Assembly: GCF_033878955.1 (NCBI RefSeq)
Contig: NZ_CP138858.1
Location: 3,747,001 to 3,811,000 of the forward strand
Direction: 5' to 3'
Source of the DNA: Coraliomargarita algicola
Lineage (GTDB): Bacteria > Verrucomicrobiota > Verrucomicrobiia > Opitutales > Coraliomargaritaceae
DNA length: 64,000 bases
The first letter of the stretch is position 1; each line of letters starts with the position of its first letter. Below are positions 27,460 to 36,100 of this stretch, piece after piece. Position numbers and translations under genes: made by a program. The notes under the pieces are model-generated. The model saw only the letters and a list, made by a program, of their open reading frames with translations. It was not told where the DNA came from and made no database searches.

Positions 27460-27514
27460 GAGCCCCGCCTGCTCTAAGCGTATGAAAAGGTAGGAGCCCC
27501 GCCTTTAGGCGGTC
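27441..27514. repeat. Duplicated rlmN 3' end with REP-type sequence
   Basis: A 30-bp unit occurs twice (27441-27470 and 27475-27504) with one mismatch (A/G at position 10 of the unit) and a 34-bp period. It includes the last rlmN codons, the stop codon TAG, and AGCCCCGCCT. The second copy continues into the full REP half CCGCCTTTAGGCGG (27499-27512). The first copy has TTTAGGCGG replaced by GCTC. It looks as if a REP with a piece of the gene's end was tandemly copied. Confidence 0.75.
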
Positions 27515-27621
27515 TGAGTGGATATCATCGCTTAAAACCCGCTAAAACACCACGCTGCGAATCGCGAATTTTGGCTTATTTGTTTGGCATCAGAGAGGAA
27601 TCATAATCGTCTGCCTGCATT

Positions 27622-28803
27622 ATGAGAATGCACCGTATTTTGGCTCATGCAGCGACTGACATCATTAAAAGTGTTTTTCATGAACACAAAGTTTTAGACC
27701 GCTGCTTAGCCCAGGCCTTTGAAGCGAACCCGAAGTGGGGGAAGCGCGACCGTAGTTTCATCGCGGAAACATGCTTCGAAGTGGTTCGCTGGCGGCGGGC
27801 CTTGAGCTTTTTGGCGGATAGCGAGGATGTTGAGGCATTATGCGCGGCTCAATGGGGCCGCATGGGCTATGAGCTTCCGGATTGGTGGACCTATCATGGT
27901 GCCAGTGCCGATGAAATGACGTCGCGTGAGGCGGAGCTGCCACAGCAGGCTCGGGCGATTCGTGAATCGATACCAGATTGGTTGGACGTGCTGGGATCGG
28001 AAGAATTGGGCGCCAGTTGGGATTCCGAACTGGCGGCCTTGAACCAGCGCACTCGGGTCTATTTACGCGTCAATACTTTGAAAACCTCACGTCTGGCTGC
28101 TCAAGAGTGGCTTGCCAGCCAGAACATTGTGACCGAGGAAGTTTCGCATTTACCCGACGCATTGGCGCTGATGCCGGGCAAAACACTTGCCAAAAAATTT
28201 AGAATGGATGGACGCGTGGAGATTCAGGATGGAGGATCTCAGATGATCGCGCCGCTACTTGCGCCGCAAGCGGGGGAGTGCATCATCGATACCTGCGCAG
28301 GAGCCGGCGGGAAATCCTTGCACCTCGCTTCGCTCATGCAAAATCAAGGGCGCATTATCGCAATGGATGTGGTGCCGAGGAAATTGCGCGAGTTAGAAAA
28401 GCGCGCGCAGAGGGCGCACCCGAAGCACTGCATCGAGACGCATCGCATCGATGCGCAGACGATCGTTCAATATAAAGAAGTGGCGGACCGTCTTCTGATC
28501 GACGCACCTTGCTCAGGCCTAGGCACCTTGAAACGACAGCCCGATTTAAAGTGGCGCCTGCAACCAGAAACGATTAATAAAGTGAGAGCCATTCAAGCGG
28601 AAATTCTCAGTGACTACTCGAGCATGCTGAAGCCTGGTGGGCGACTTGTTTACGCCACTTGCTCCGTGCTGCCCTCAGAAAACCACGCAAACACCGCACG
28701 ACTCCTAGAGCAAGCTGGCTTTCGCTTAGTTGAAGAGCACACGATCTCGCCGGCGACTTGTGGCTACGACGGCTTCTATGCGGCTGTGCTGACGAAAATA
28801 TGA
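27622..28803 (+). CDS. RsmB/NOP2-family rRNA (cytosine-5) methyltransferase
   Basis: 393 residues. The N-terminal part (1-150) resembles the NusB-like domain of RsmB (RILAHAATDIIKSVFHEHKV). The SAM-dependent MTase domain follows, with motif I TCAGAGGKSLHLA, the catalytic Cys in LLIDAPCSGLGTL near 294 and the second Cys in YATCSVLPSEN near 348. The family modifies 16S rRNA C967 (RsmB) or other cytosines in rRNA; I do not choose between RsmB and close relatives. The gene is cotranscribable with rlmN, about 160 bp after it. The REP palindrome at 28809 begins 6 bp after its stop. Confidence 0.87.
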   Translation: MRMHRILAHAATDIIKSVFHEHKVLDRCLAQAFEANPKWGKRDRSFIAETCFEVVRWRRALSFLADSEDVEALCAAQWGRMGYELPDWWTYHGASADEMTSREAELPQQARAIRESIPDWLDVLGSEELGASWDSELAALNQRTRVYLRVNTLKTSRLAAQEWLASQNIVTEEVSHLPDALALMPGKTLAKKFRMDGRVEIQDGGSQMIAPLLAPQAGECIIDTCAGAGGKSLHLASLMQNQGRIIAMDVVPRKLRELEKRAQRAHPKHCIETHRIDAQTIVQYKEVADRLLIDAPCSGLGTLKRQPDLKWRLQPETINKVRAIQAEILSDYSSMLKPGGRLVYATCSVLPSENHANTARLLEQAGFRLVEEHTISPATCGYDGFYAAVLTKI

Positions 28804-28808
28804 TCAGG

Positions 28809-28867
28809 TTGGGGTCCCGCCTTTAGGCGGCTGCCGAGCAAAAGACCGCCTAAAGGCGGGACTCCAA
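28809..28867. repeat. REP palindrome (full)
   Basis: A long imperfect palindrome. The left arm TTGGGGTCCCGCCTTTAGG plus CGG (28809-28830) pairs with the right arm CCGCCTAAAGGCGGGACTCC plus AA (28846-28867), leaving a 15-nt loop. Each arm also holds an inner palindrome, CCGCCTTTAGGCGG. It lies 6 bp after the methyltransferase stop and 18 bp from the RAYT gene end, so it may also end both transcripts. The same arm is found at 29511, 30990 and (variant) 27493 and 43411. Confidence 0.85.
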
Positions 28868-28884
28868 GCTACGGCTGCGTTTGA

Positions 28885-29481
28885 TTACACATCCCAATCT
28901 TCACCATAGCGATCGATCGGGTATTCCAGCCAATGCTGGGCAGCTTCTTCTTTGCTGACGCTTGTTAAGTATTGGGCTGCGCTTGAATAGGGCCAATCTT
29001 GCCATTTATTCACATAGCCGTGTTTGACTGGGTTATTGTGAATGTAGTTCAACGTCGCTTGGAAATGTCTCTCTGATTTCATCGCGGTTTCAGCTGAACC
29101 GTGAAATACTTTTCGGCCCTGTGTGCCATCTTCTTTGTTCCAGTTAAAAGATGTTCGGCCGTGAAACTTGCCCAATTCGATGCGTAGCTTAGCGATGTCG
29201 TATGTTTCCAGTAAGACGTGGTAGTGGTTTGGAAGCACGGCATGAGCAAAGATACTATTGGAAAGCTTCTCCAATTCGAGTAGCAGTGAGTTTTCGAATT
29301 CTGAAATTCGTTGAGCATTTTTGCCAATATGTGGTGCATGATCAAAGCATGCCGCCGTCATCATGAATCGTTTTTGGCTTGTTTTCCAGATTGGTGGACG
29401 TCGCCAGGATCCTCCGCGAAGTTGACGTTGAGAGAATATGACCTGCCTTTCGGCTTCGGACATTTTTCTCCAGTCATACAT
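28885..29481 (-). CDS. REP-associated tyrosine transposase (RAYT, IS200/IS605-like Y1)
   Basis: 198 residues. The HUH endonuclease motif is LPNHYHVLLE (His-Tyr-His) near 84-90, and the catalytic Tyr lies in TLNYIHNNPVKHGYV near 148. The C-terminus ends WPYSSAAQYL. RAYTs are single-copy domesticated relatives of IS200 transposases that cut single-stranded REP sequences. Here REP palindromes flank the gene on both sides (28809 and 29511), the classic arrangement. It is intact, and shares no close similarity with the second Y1 protein at 51885, so two lineages are present. Confidence 0.9.
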   Translation of the reverse strand: MYDWRKMSEAERQVIFSQRQLRGGSWRRPPIWKTSQKRFMMTAACFDHAPHIGKNAQRISEFENSLLLELEKLSNSIFAHAVLPNHYHVLLETYDIAKLRIELGKFHGRTSFNWNKEDGTQGRKVFHGSAETAMKSERHFQATLNYIHNNPVKHGYVNKWQDWPYSSAAQYLTSVSKEEAAQHWLEYPIDRYGEDWDV

Positions 29482-29510
29482 GTTTTTTGGTGTATTGGAG
29501 GTTCGTTTAG

Positions 29511-29530
29511 GTTGGAGTCCCGCCTTTAGG
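29511..29530. repeat. Left half of a REP element, cut by the IS
   Basis: GTTGGAGTCCCGCCTTTAGG matches the arm of the full REP at 28809 except at the fifth G. It ends 7 bp before the terminal repeat of the IS4-family element, and the matching opposite half lies on the other side of the IS at 30990-31006. Confidence 0.75.
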
Positions 29531-29537
29531 CCAATGT

Positions 29538-30993
29538 CTTTAAGGATTGGTGACTTCTATAGTTTTAACAACTCGTTTTGACTGGGCAACTTTAGTTTTT
29601 GGCCAGTCTTTTGTGGGTTGTCGTAGGGTTCTGGGGCAAGTTCTAGGTCTTCGTTTTTTAATAACGGCATCATATATAAGATCATCTAAGAGTCGCTGTA
29701 TCCACTGAGCCAGCGCTTGCGGGGTGATCAAGTCTGCACCGACTTGCAGTAGCTCGCACAGTGCGGCTGTCTTGTGCAAAACCTTGGCAAAGCTGATGCG
29801 CAAGGGCTCAACGCCTGCGGCAGAAGCGACGCTTTGGCGCTGCTTGGCGATCAGCGCGGCCGCTAAGAGCATCGCGAGCACTTCTTGGGCTGCGGTTTGC
29901 GGAGTGAGTGCGTCAAGTAGTTCTCCGCGGGCGTGCAGGTGGCTTTTGAGTTCTCGGAAGAATAACTCTTCCTCCCAGCGTGCGGCGTAAAGGGCGATCA
30001 GTTCTGTGGCTGGGCTGGTGGTGTCATCGAGCAGACTCGTCCACAAGCGTATTTGAAGACACGAACGGTGACCATTCTGGTCTTCATAGCAGACTCGACC
30101 ATAGATCTCACGTAGTTCGAGTACCCCCACCTTCTTGCGTGTGGATGGATCAATCGCTTTGACTTCGACTAGCCATGAACCATCCGCGAGTTGCCGCGTG
30201 CGCTTGGCTTTGAGATTAGACTTTATCCGAACCAGAACGTAACTGTGTGTGCGCCGGAGCATTGACCAGAGTCCCCAGATCAGCGAAGGATAACCGAACA
30301 GTCGGTCGGCTAAAAGCAGACTGCGCTCGGGCAGATCCTGAGCCGCAAACAGTTGCCGCGCGAGTGTCAACTCGCCCTCGCCTTGCCAGCCTAAACGGGT
30401 GCCCAAAGGTTGGTGCATACCCAATTCCACCAGGACAACTGCCAGCAAATGCGCGAAAGCAGGTTCACCGCTACCGCGGTTGCAAGCCACTTTTGAAGCC
30501 TGTTCATTAATGGTTCCGGTATTACGTAAATTGAAACGAGTCCCGTCGATGGCCACCAACCGATATGCATGATAAAAGGCCTGCACATCTCGCTCACGGT
30601 CGGCTAACGGACGTAGCGCGATAGGCAGTATCTCTTCGATCAGCTTCTCGCCAATCGACAAGGCCCGCTGGCTGAGCGCGCTGTCCGAGATGCGCACTCC
30701 GGATACCGCCTTGGTATTAGACGAGAAAGTACCCGAACGTGCCAACTCATGGTAGACCCTGGACATCAACCATTCCCAGCCATTTAACTTGGCTTGGCCA
30801 CCACCGCGAGGACCGTGCTGCGCGAAAATCAGAGCGCAACTCTCACGGCTAAATAGCTCCTCAAAGGCAGCTGGAAAATTAGAAAACAACGGTAAACACA
30901 AGGAGGTGGATGCGCTCATTCATACAAAAGAAGCAATCGTCCTAAAAGTACGAGTCTTAAATGATTGCGCTAACTAAAATCCAATCCTTAAAG
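29538..30993 (-). mobile_element. IS4-family insertion sequence, about 1456 bp
   Basis: Inverted ends of 13 bp: CTTTAAGGATTGG at 29538-29550 and its exact complement CCAATCCTTAAAG at 30981-30993. They enclose one transposase gene whose stop codon lies inside the left repeat. No direct target duplication is evident; the outer flanks are the two inverted halves of a REP element. The true ends may lie a few bases out. The element looks complete and possibly active. Confidence 0.8.
29540..30919 (-). CDS. IS4-family DDE transposase
   Basis: 459 residues. Catalytic Asp lies in RLVAIDGTRFNL near 122, second Asp in LLADRLFGYP near 203, and Glu in the YREK signature YAARWEEELFFRELK (Tyr-x2-Arg-x3-Glu-x6-Lys) near 313-327, the hallmark of the IS4 family. 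The N-terminal segment SDSALSQRALSIGEKLIEEI resembles the IS4 N-terminal domain. The C-terminal tail is basic. The reading frame is intact; the stop is within the left terminal inverted repeat, normal for such compact ISs. Confidence 0.9.
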   Translation of the reverse strand: MSASTSLCLPLFSNFPAAFEELFSRESCALIFAQHGPRGGGQAKLNGWEWLMSRVYHELARSGTFSSNTKAVSGVRISDSALSQRALSIGEKLIEEILPIALRPLADRERDVQAFYHAYRLVAIDGTRFNLRNTGTINEQASKVACNRGSGEPAFAHLLAVVLVELGMHQPLGTRLGWQGEGELTLARQLFAAQDLPERSLLLADRLFGYPSLIWGLWSMLRRTHSYVLVRIKSNLKAKRTRQLADGSWLVEVKAIDPSTRKKVGVLELREIYGRVCYEDQNGHRSCLQIRLWTSLLDDTTSPATELIALYAARWEEELFFRELKSHLHARGELLDALTPQTAAQEVLAMLLAAALIAKQRQSVASAAGVEPLRISFAKVLHKTAALCELLQVGADLITPQALAQWIQRLLDDLIYDAVIKKRRPRTCPRTLRQPTKDWPKTKVAQSKRVVKTIEVTNP

Positions 30994-31006
30994 GCGGGAC
31001 TCCAAC
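30990..31006. repeat. Right half of the REP element, beyond the IS
   Basis: AAAGGCGGGACTCCAAC is the reverse complement of the arm at 29511. It overlaps the last bases of the IS terminal repeat and runs to within 12 bp of the DAHP synthase stop codon. Confidence 0.7.
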
Positions 31007-31017
31007 CCGAATCACTG

Positions 31018-32079
31018 CTAGCCTTTACGGCGCTTTTGCACGGCTTGGGCCAGCTCTTCGAAGATCGCTTCAGTCGCGGGGAAGTCGATGCAGGCGTCGG
31101 TGATGCTTTGGCCGTAAGTGTTGTTCCCGTCTGTGGTGTAGTCTTGGCGACCGGCCACTAAGTGGCTCTCTAGCATCACTCCAGCGATACCGGTTTGGCC
31201 GGCTGCGATTTGCTCCGCGAGCACGTGGGCGACTTCGCTTTGGCGAGTGTAGTCCTTGTTGCTGTTGCCATGGCTACAGTCGACGATTAAATAAGGAGGC
31301 AGGTTGACGGCTGCGAGCTGCTCTAGAATTGGCTCGATCACATGGGCTTCGTAGTTGGGCCCCGTGCGGTTGCCGCCCCGCAAAATTAGGTGTCCATCAG
31401 GGTTACCTGTAGTTTGGAAAATGGCGGTCACACCTTGCTTGGTGACAGAGGGGAACCAGTGCGCTTGCCCCGCGGAGCGCACCGCGTCGATTGCGATTTG
31501 TACGTTGCCGCTAGTTCCATTCTTGAAGCCAACGGGCATGGAGAGTCCGGATGCGAGCTCGCGGTGGATCTGGCTCTCGGTGGTGCGCGCGCCGATGGCA
31601 CACCATGCAATCGCGTCGGCTATAAATTGTGGAATGATGGTGTCGAGGAATTCCGCGGCGGTGGGCAGGCCCATTTCGCAGATGTCGACCAGTAGTTTGC
31701 GGCCGATGCGCAGGCCTTGGTTGATTTCGAAGCTGCCGTCGAGTTTAGGATCGTTGATCAGTCCCTTCCAGCCCACCACGGTGCGTGGTTTCTCAAAGTA
31801 GGTGCGCATGATGATTTGAAGATCATCCTTGTATTTTTCGCGCAGCGGTAACAGGCGCTCGGCATATTCGAGAGCGGCCTTAGTGTCGTGTATGGAGCAG
31901 GGGCCGCAGATGACACATAGGCGATCGTCGTCGCCACGTAGGATGGCGCTGCTTTCGTTGCGACCTTGATCGACCACGGCGATGCCGGCTTCGGAGAGCG
32001 GTATTTCTTCGACTAAGATGGCTGGTGGCAGCAGTGGGCGTGTGTGTGCGATGCGAGCGTTATCGTGTGGCTTGTTCAT
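31018..32079 (-). CDS. 3-deoxy-7-phosphoheptulonate (DAHP) synthase, type I
   Basis: 353 residues, the normal size. First step of the shikimate pathway: PEP + erythrose-4-phosphate -> DAHP. The type I signature LCVICGPCSIHDTKAALEYA gives the metal-binding Cys. PEP contacts lie in EKPRTVVGWKGLINDP, and GFKNGTSGNVQIAIDA and LRGGNRTGPNY are further conserved loops. Which feedback class (Phe, Tyr or Trp) cannot be told, so no aroF/G/H symbol is given. It is last in the leftward pyr cluster: the CPBP gene ends 11 bp upstream. Confidence 0.93.
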   Translation of the reverse strand: MNKPHDNARIAHTRPLLPPAILVEEIPLSEAGIAVVDQGRNESSAILRGDDDRLCVICGPCSIHDTKAALEYAERLLPLREKYKDDLQIIMRTYFEKPRTVVGWKGLINDPKLDGSFEINQGLRIGRKLLVDICEMGLPTAAEFLDTIIPQFIADAIAWCAIGARTTESQIHRELASGLSMPVGFKNGTSGNVQIAIDAVRSAGQAHWFPSVTKQGVTAIFQTTGNPDGHLILRGGNRTGPNYEAHVIEPILEQLAAVNLPPYLIVDCSHGNSNKDYTRQSEVAHVLAEQIAAGQTGIAGVMLESHLVAGRQDYTTDGNNTYGQSITDACIDFPATEAIFEELAQAVQKRRKG

Positions 32080-32090
32080 GGGAAATTAAA

Positions 32091-32975
32091 TTATTGGGGA
32101 ATGTTGTCGGACATGCTGGTGATGAATAGCATCAACAGGCTAAAGGCATTGAAGCAGGCGTGGAACCACATGGATACCATTAGATTGCCCGACTTCTCAT
32201 ATACGCGGGCCAGTAAGACGCCGACGATGACGAGTGGTACAAATGACATTAAGTTGGCATGCATCATTGAAAAGACGCAACCGCTGAGAACCTGTGCGGG
32301 GACTCGGGTGGTTTGGCTTTTCAGAAAGCGGTAGATGCAGCCACGGAAAATGATTTCTTCGACGATGGGCGCTAACACCACTGCCATGAGGACTAGTAGG
32401 CCAATCGCCAGTGGATCACCGCCTTCTTGGAAGAGTGTGATTAACTCTTGTGGGGCAAAGGCCTCGATGACTCCAGCTGCTTCCAAGGCGTTTAGTAGAC
32501 TGGTCGAAACCAGCGACGCGATCCAAATGACAGGCAAGAACATCAAGAATGCGGGTATTGCCTGGCGGAACGCGGCGAAACATGACAGTTGGACGTTATT
32601 GAGTCGGCTCGCGTAGTGCCCGGGGTAAAAGCGGCGGGCGCCGTAGAAGACTGCTAGCATCGGTAGTTGCAGTAGTAATACTGCGAGCACAGCTAACCAT
32701 GGTGTGAGTTCGAGTGGGGCGTCGTTTTCGCTGGGAGCGGCAAAGAACAACCCGGCTGCGAAGTTTTGCACCAAAAACACTGAGATGATCATCGCGCAGA
32801 TGAATATGCCGAAGTTGACCCAACCGATGGACCATGCGGGCACGCCCGGCTGATCGATGAGATCACGCGGACGCTGAATATGGCGAAACCACAGTGCGGC
32901 GCTGCTGCCGAGAATGCTTAGAATCAGTAAGGACGCGACTATTAGCGGCGCATCGACTTGTGGCTCCGTTGGCAT
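32091..32975 (-). CDS. CPBP-family intramembrane metalloprotease
   Basis: 294 residues with about eight hydrophobic segments. The CPBP/Abi (Rce1-like) motifs are all present: EExxxR in PIVEEIIFRGCIYRF near 205-212, then His in MMHANLMSFVPLVIVG and the third site in SMWFHACFNAFSLL. Family members cut within the membrane (prenyl-protein processing, or bacteriocin self-immunity in some bacteria); the substrate here is unknown. It begins 3 bp after the pyrC stop and is embedded in a biosynthetic operon, which argues for a housekeeping use. Confidence 0.88.
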   Translation of the reverse strand: MPTEPQVDAPLIVASLLILSILGSSAALWFRHIQRPRDLIDQPGVPAWSIGWVNFGIFICAMIISVFLVQNFAAGLFFAAPSENDAPLELTPWLAVLAVLLLQLPMLAVFYGARRFYPGHYASRLNNVQLSCFAAFRQAIPAFLMFLPVIWIASLVSTSLLNALEAAGVIEAFAPQELITLFQEGGDPLAIGLLVLMAVVLAPIVEEIIFRGCIYRFLKSQTTRVPAQVLSGCVFSMMHANLMSFVPLVIVGVLLARVYEKSGNLMVSMWFHACFNAFSLLMLFITSMSDNIPQ

Positions 32976-32978
32976 CGT

Positions 32979-34271
32979 TTAAATAGTGATCGAGGTGCCG
33001 TCGAAAACCTGTTGGCCCCCGACGTAGGTTGCTTTGACTACGCCTTTTAAGCTTTTGTCATGCCATGGGCAGTTGCGTGATTTACTGAAGAATTTGTTGG
33101 CATCGACAGTCCAGCTCTCATCGGGATCGAAGAGGCAGATGTCCGCCGGAGCACCTACACTCAGCGTGCCGGCGTTGAGTTTGCAAAGTTCTGCGCCTTT
33201 ATGTGTCATTAGTGCAATCACCTCGCTCAGGCCGAGGCGCTTGCTATGGTAGAGTGTGGTCAAGCAGCTCGCGAGTGAGTTTTCCAAGCCGATGACTCCG
33301 AAGGGCGCGTAGTCGAACTCTTGATCTTTTTCGGTCGGGGAGTGGGGCGCGTGATCGGTGGCGATACAGCAGAGTGTGCCATCGATCAGACCTTCGATGA
33401 GCGCTTCGCGGTCTGCATCCGTGCGAAGCGGTGGATTCATTTTAAAGACGGTATCGTAGTCGTGTAGATCCGCATCCGTAAATTCAATATGGTGTGGGCT
33501 GACTTCGCCGCTGACGGAGACACCGCGATCGATGGCGCGGCGCAGGATGTCGACGGAACTGGCCGAGCTAATGTGCTGCATGTGAATGTGGGTGCCAGTC
33601 AGCTCTGCGAGAATGACGTTGCGCGCCACGATGATGTCTTCGGCGGCTTTGGGCCAACCTTGCAGACCGAGTCGGAGCGACCACTCGCCTTCGTTCATCA
33701 TGGCACCTTCAGTCAGGCTGGCATCCTGGCAGTGATCCATGATGGGGAGGTCAAACATTTTGGCATATTCGACCGCACGGCGCATGATCTCATTGCTTTG
33801 CACGCAGCGTCCATCGTCGGTCATGGCGACGACCCCGGCTTTTTTGAGTTGTCCAGTGGGAGCTAATTGCTCGCCCTGCATGCCGACGGTTAAGCAACCT
33901 GTTGGATATACGCGGACCACCGCCTCGCGGGCGACTTTATCCATAATGCGTTGAATCGTGCCGGCGTTATCGCAGACCGGGCTGGTGTTGGGCATGCAAA
34001 CTACTGAAGTGAAACCGCCGGCTGCTGCCGCTTCGGTGCCGCTGCGGATGTCTTCCTTATGCGTCTGCCCGGGGTCGCGGAAATGTACATGAATGTCGAC
34101 CAAGCCAGGGGCTACGACCAAGCCTTGGGCGTCGATCACTGTGGCTGCAGCTTGTTGTGCCTCGCTGAGGCTGGCGACGATCGTGCCATCGACGGCAAAG
34201 ACATCACCTGCGGCGTCGCGTTGATTGGCCGGGTCGATGACGCGACCGTTTTGTATCCAAAGAATATTCAT
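32979..34271 (-). CDS. pyrC: Dihydroorotase
   Basis: 430 residues from the ATG complementary to 34269-34271 (a TTG one codon earlier is ignored). Class I dihydroorotase, third step of pyrimidine synthesis. The metal site is VDIHVHFRDPGQTHKEDI near 57-74 (two His of the first motif), the ligand residues in MDHCQD, HMQHISS and CIATDHAPH. It lies 32 bp after pyrB and in the same transcript. The long form with the RDPG motif is the pyrB-associated type; when fused catalytically it partners with PyrB. Confidence 0.95.
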   Translation of the reverse strand: MNILWIQNGRVIDPANQRDAAGDVFAVDGTIVASLSEAQQAAATVIDAQGLVVAPGLVDIHVHFRDPGQTHKEDIRSGTEAAAAGGFTSVVCMPNTSPVCDNAGTIQRIMDKVAREAVVRVYPTGCLTVGMQGEQLAPTGQLKKAGVVAMTDDGRCVQSNEIMRRAVEYAKMFDLPIMDHCQDASLTEGAMMNEGEWSLRLGLQGWPKAAEDIIVARNVILAELTGTHIHMQHISSASSVDILRRAIDRGVSVSGEVSPHHIEFTDADLHDYDTVFKMNPPLRTDADREALIEGLIDGTLCCIATDHAPHSPTEKDQEFDYAPFGVIGLENSLASCLTTLYHSKRLGLSEVIALMTHKGAELCKLNAGTLSVGAPADICLFDPDESWTVDANKFFSKSRNCPWHDKSLKGVVKATYVGGQQVFDGTSITI

Positions 34272-34303
34272 CAATTAAGATTTAGGAATTAAGAATTAGG
34301 AAT

Positions 34304-35263
34304 TTAATTTGGCAGCTCGATCGCTTGCTTATGATACGCGCAGGAGCAGAGGTGTAGGATCGCCATGCGTACGACGATGCCGTTGGTGACTTGTTGCAGA
34401 ATTACAGATTGCGAGGAGTCGGCCAGTTCGGAATCGATCTCGACGCCGCGGTTGATGGGGCCCGGGTGCATGATGATGGCGCCAGGTTTCAGCCATTTGG
34501 CGCGGTCCTTGTTGAGCCCGAAGGAGCTGGTGTATTCACCGATGGATGGAAAGTGGGTGGCGGTCTGTCGCTCGTGCTGGATACGGAGTAGCATCACCGC
34601 ATCGGCATCCTCCAATGCGGGTTGTAGCTTGTGGCTGACTGTGACGCCCATGCCCTCAAATGCTTTGGGCACGAGCGTGCTGGGGCCCGCGATGGTGACC
34701 TTGGCTCCGAGCTTTTGCAGACAAATGATATTTGAGCGTGCCACGCGGCTGAACAAAATGTCGCCCAAAATCGTGATTTTCTTGCCGTCAAGAGAGCCGA
34801 ACTTTTCGAGCAGCGTGAATGAGTCGAGCAGTGCTTGCGTGGGGTGGGCGTGGGAGCCGTCGCCTGCGTTGATCACCGGAATGTCGACAACTTTGCTCAG
34901 ATAGTTCGGCGCGCCAGAAGCGGAGTGGCGCATGATAATAATGTCTGCCTTCAGCGCTTCCATATTGCGTGCAGTGTCGCGTAGAGTTTCGCCCTTTGTT
35001 AAGCTGCTGGCAGCCCCTGTCACGGTGATGGTGTCGGCGCTCAGGCGGCTGGCGGCTACCTCGAAGGCGAGTCGCGTGCGGGTGCTGGGCTCTAGGAACA
35101 GGTTGACCACTGTGCGCCCGTTCAAGTAGGGCTGCTTCATATTGTCCGCATTCATCGCCTTTTTGAAGGCAGTCGCGGCGGTAAAAATCGTTTCGATCTC
35201 AGCACGGGAGAGTGGCTCCACGTCGATCAGATCTTTTCGGTTCCAGGATAGGCTTTGGCTCAT
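34304..35263 (-). CDS. pyrB: Aspartate carbamoyltransferase catalytic subunit
   Basis: 319 residues from the ATG complementary to 35261-35263; the longer frame (to 35320) adds an unlikely segment. Second step of pyrimidine synthesis: carbamoyl phosphate + aspartate -> carbamoylaspartate. Motifs are EPSTRTRLAFE (carbamoyl-phosphate loop) near 58-68, GDGSHAHPTQALLDSF, and the aspartate-binding HPGPINRGVEID near the C-terminus. No pyrI regulatory subunit lies beside it. The upstream neighbour, an unknown gene at 35338, ends 74 bp before. Confidence 0.95.
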   Translation of the reverse strand: MSQSLSWNRKDLIDVEPLSRAEIETIFTAATAFKKAMNADNMKQPYLNGRTVVNLFLEPSTRTRLAFEVAASRLSADTITVTGAASSLTKGETLRDTARNMEALKADIIIMRHSASGAPNYLSKVVDIPVINAGDGSHAHPTQALLDSFTLLEKFGSLDGKKITILGDILFSRVARSNIICLQKLGAKVTIAGPSTLVPKAFEGMGVTVSHKLQPALEDADAVMLLRIQHERQTATHFPSIGEYTSSFGLNKDRAKWLKPGAIIMHPGPINRGVEIDSELADSSQSVILQQVTNGIVVRMAILHLCSCAYHKQAIELPN

Positions 35264-35337
35264 GAGTTGTAAATAGTGACTCCGAGGTCGGAAATGTGCG
35301 ATGTGATCGGCAAAGGGCAACGAGAAATCTGTGCTTT

Positions 35338-35955
35338 CTAGCTGTGAGAGTAGAATTTCGCGCTGGCTAAGATGTCGAAGGCTTTTTGGCTGTGGTTGAG
35401 CAATTTGCCGAGGTCACGTAAGGTGAGTAGGCTGAAAGTCATAGTGGATTCGTTTACTTGGATCAAGAGATCGAGTTGGGGCAGTTTGAGCTCGAAGGCG
35501 CTGCCGTCGGGCTCGTAGCTTAGCGCGGTGGCTAGGTCGGGGATGTCTTCTAGTAGGTCGATCTTGTCTTCCACCTGAATCGGGCTGGCAAATTCCACGA
35601 CTAAATGGTCGCAGTGATGATTGAAGCAGCTGTGCAGTCGCTCATCCGCTGCGATGCCCTCCGTGTGTAGGGCGACGATTTCGGTCGTCATTATATAGTT
35701 TTTCGGATCGTCGGGGCATTGGTCGACCTTGATTTGTAGATCGAAGTCGGGTGTCTTGATCCAGGCGAAGCCGTCTTCGCAGCTGTAGTCGAACTCCCTT
35801 CGCTTGTAGCCGAAGAGGCCGCGAATGTCGGTGTAGAGCAGGTCTGCGGCGGACTTTACATCGGGATGTCCCGCTTTACGCACAAAGTTCTGCGCGGCAT
35901 CGCTGTGCGCCTCGGGCACGTGGTGATGCTTTTGGTAGCCGGCGAGTCGACGCAC
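35338..35955 (-). CDS. Conserved-looking protein of unknown function upstream of pyrB
   Basis: Not recognised. The frame is open from a GTG at 36114, but the first 53 residues do not look like protein and the region contains a dyad; a GTG at 35955 gives a 205-residue protein that starts VRRLAGYQKHHHVPEA, and I use that start, with low certainty. The rest is acidic and well-formed: LLYTDIRGLFGYKRREFDYS, two repeats of a pattern ending QIKVDQCPDD and LIQVNESTMTF, and a His/Cys-rich stretch LHSCFNHHCDHLVVEF near the middle. No signal peptide or membrane helix. It may start the pyr transcript. A regulatory role would be only a guess. Confidence 0.5.
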   Translation of the reverse strand: MRRLAGYQKHHHVPEAHSDAAQNFVRKAGHPDVKSAADLLYTDIRGLFGYKRREFDYSCEDGFAWIKTPDFDLQIKVDQCPDDPKNYIMTTEIVALHTEGIAADERLHSCFNHHCDHLVVEFASPIQVEDKIDLLEDIPDLATALSYEPDGSAFELKLPQLDLLIQVNESTMTFSLLTLRDLGKLLNHSQKAFDILASAKFYSHS

Positions 35956-36100
35956 GCGTCCCTCGCTGCAGCCGACGATGCGGCTCTGGCTTGCGGGGAC
36001 ATTGACTGATGGGTTTGTTTTGATTCGGTCACGTTGAACGCCGGATCTAGGGAATTCAATATTTGATATTTCGAGGATAATTGCTCGCGGGCGTAGCGAT

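Noticed and set aside
29531..29550. Target-site duplication of the IS4 element
   Set aside because: No matching direct repeat could be found on the other side.
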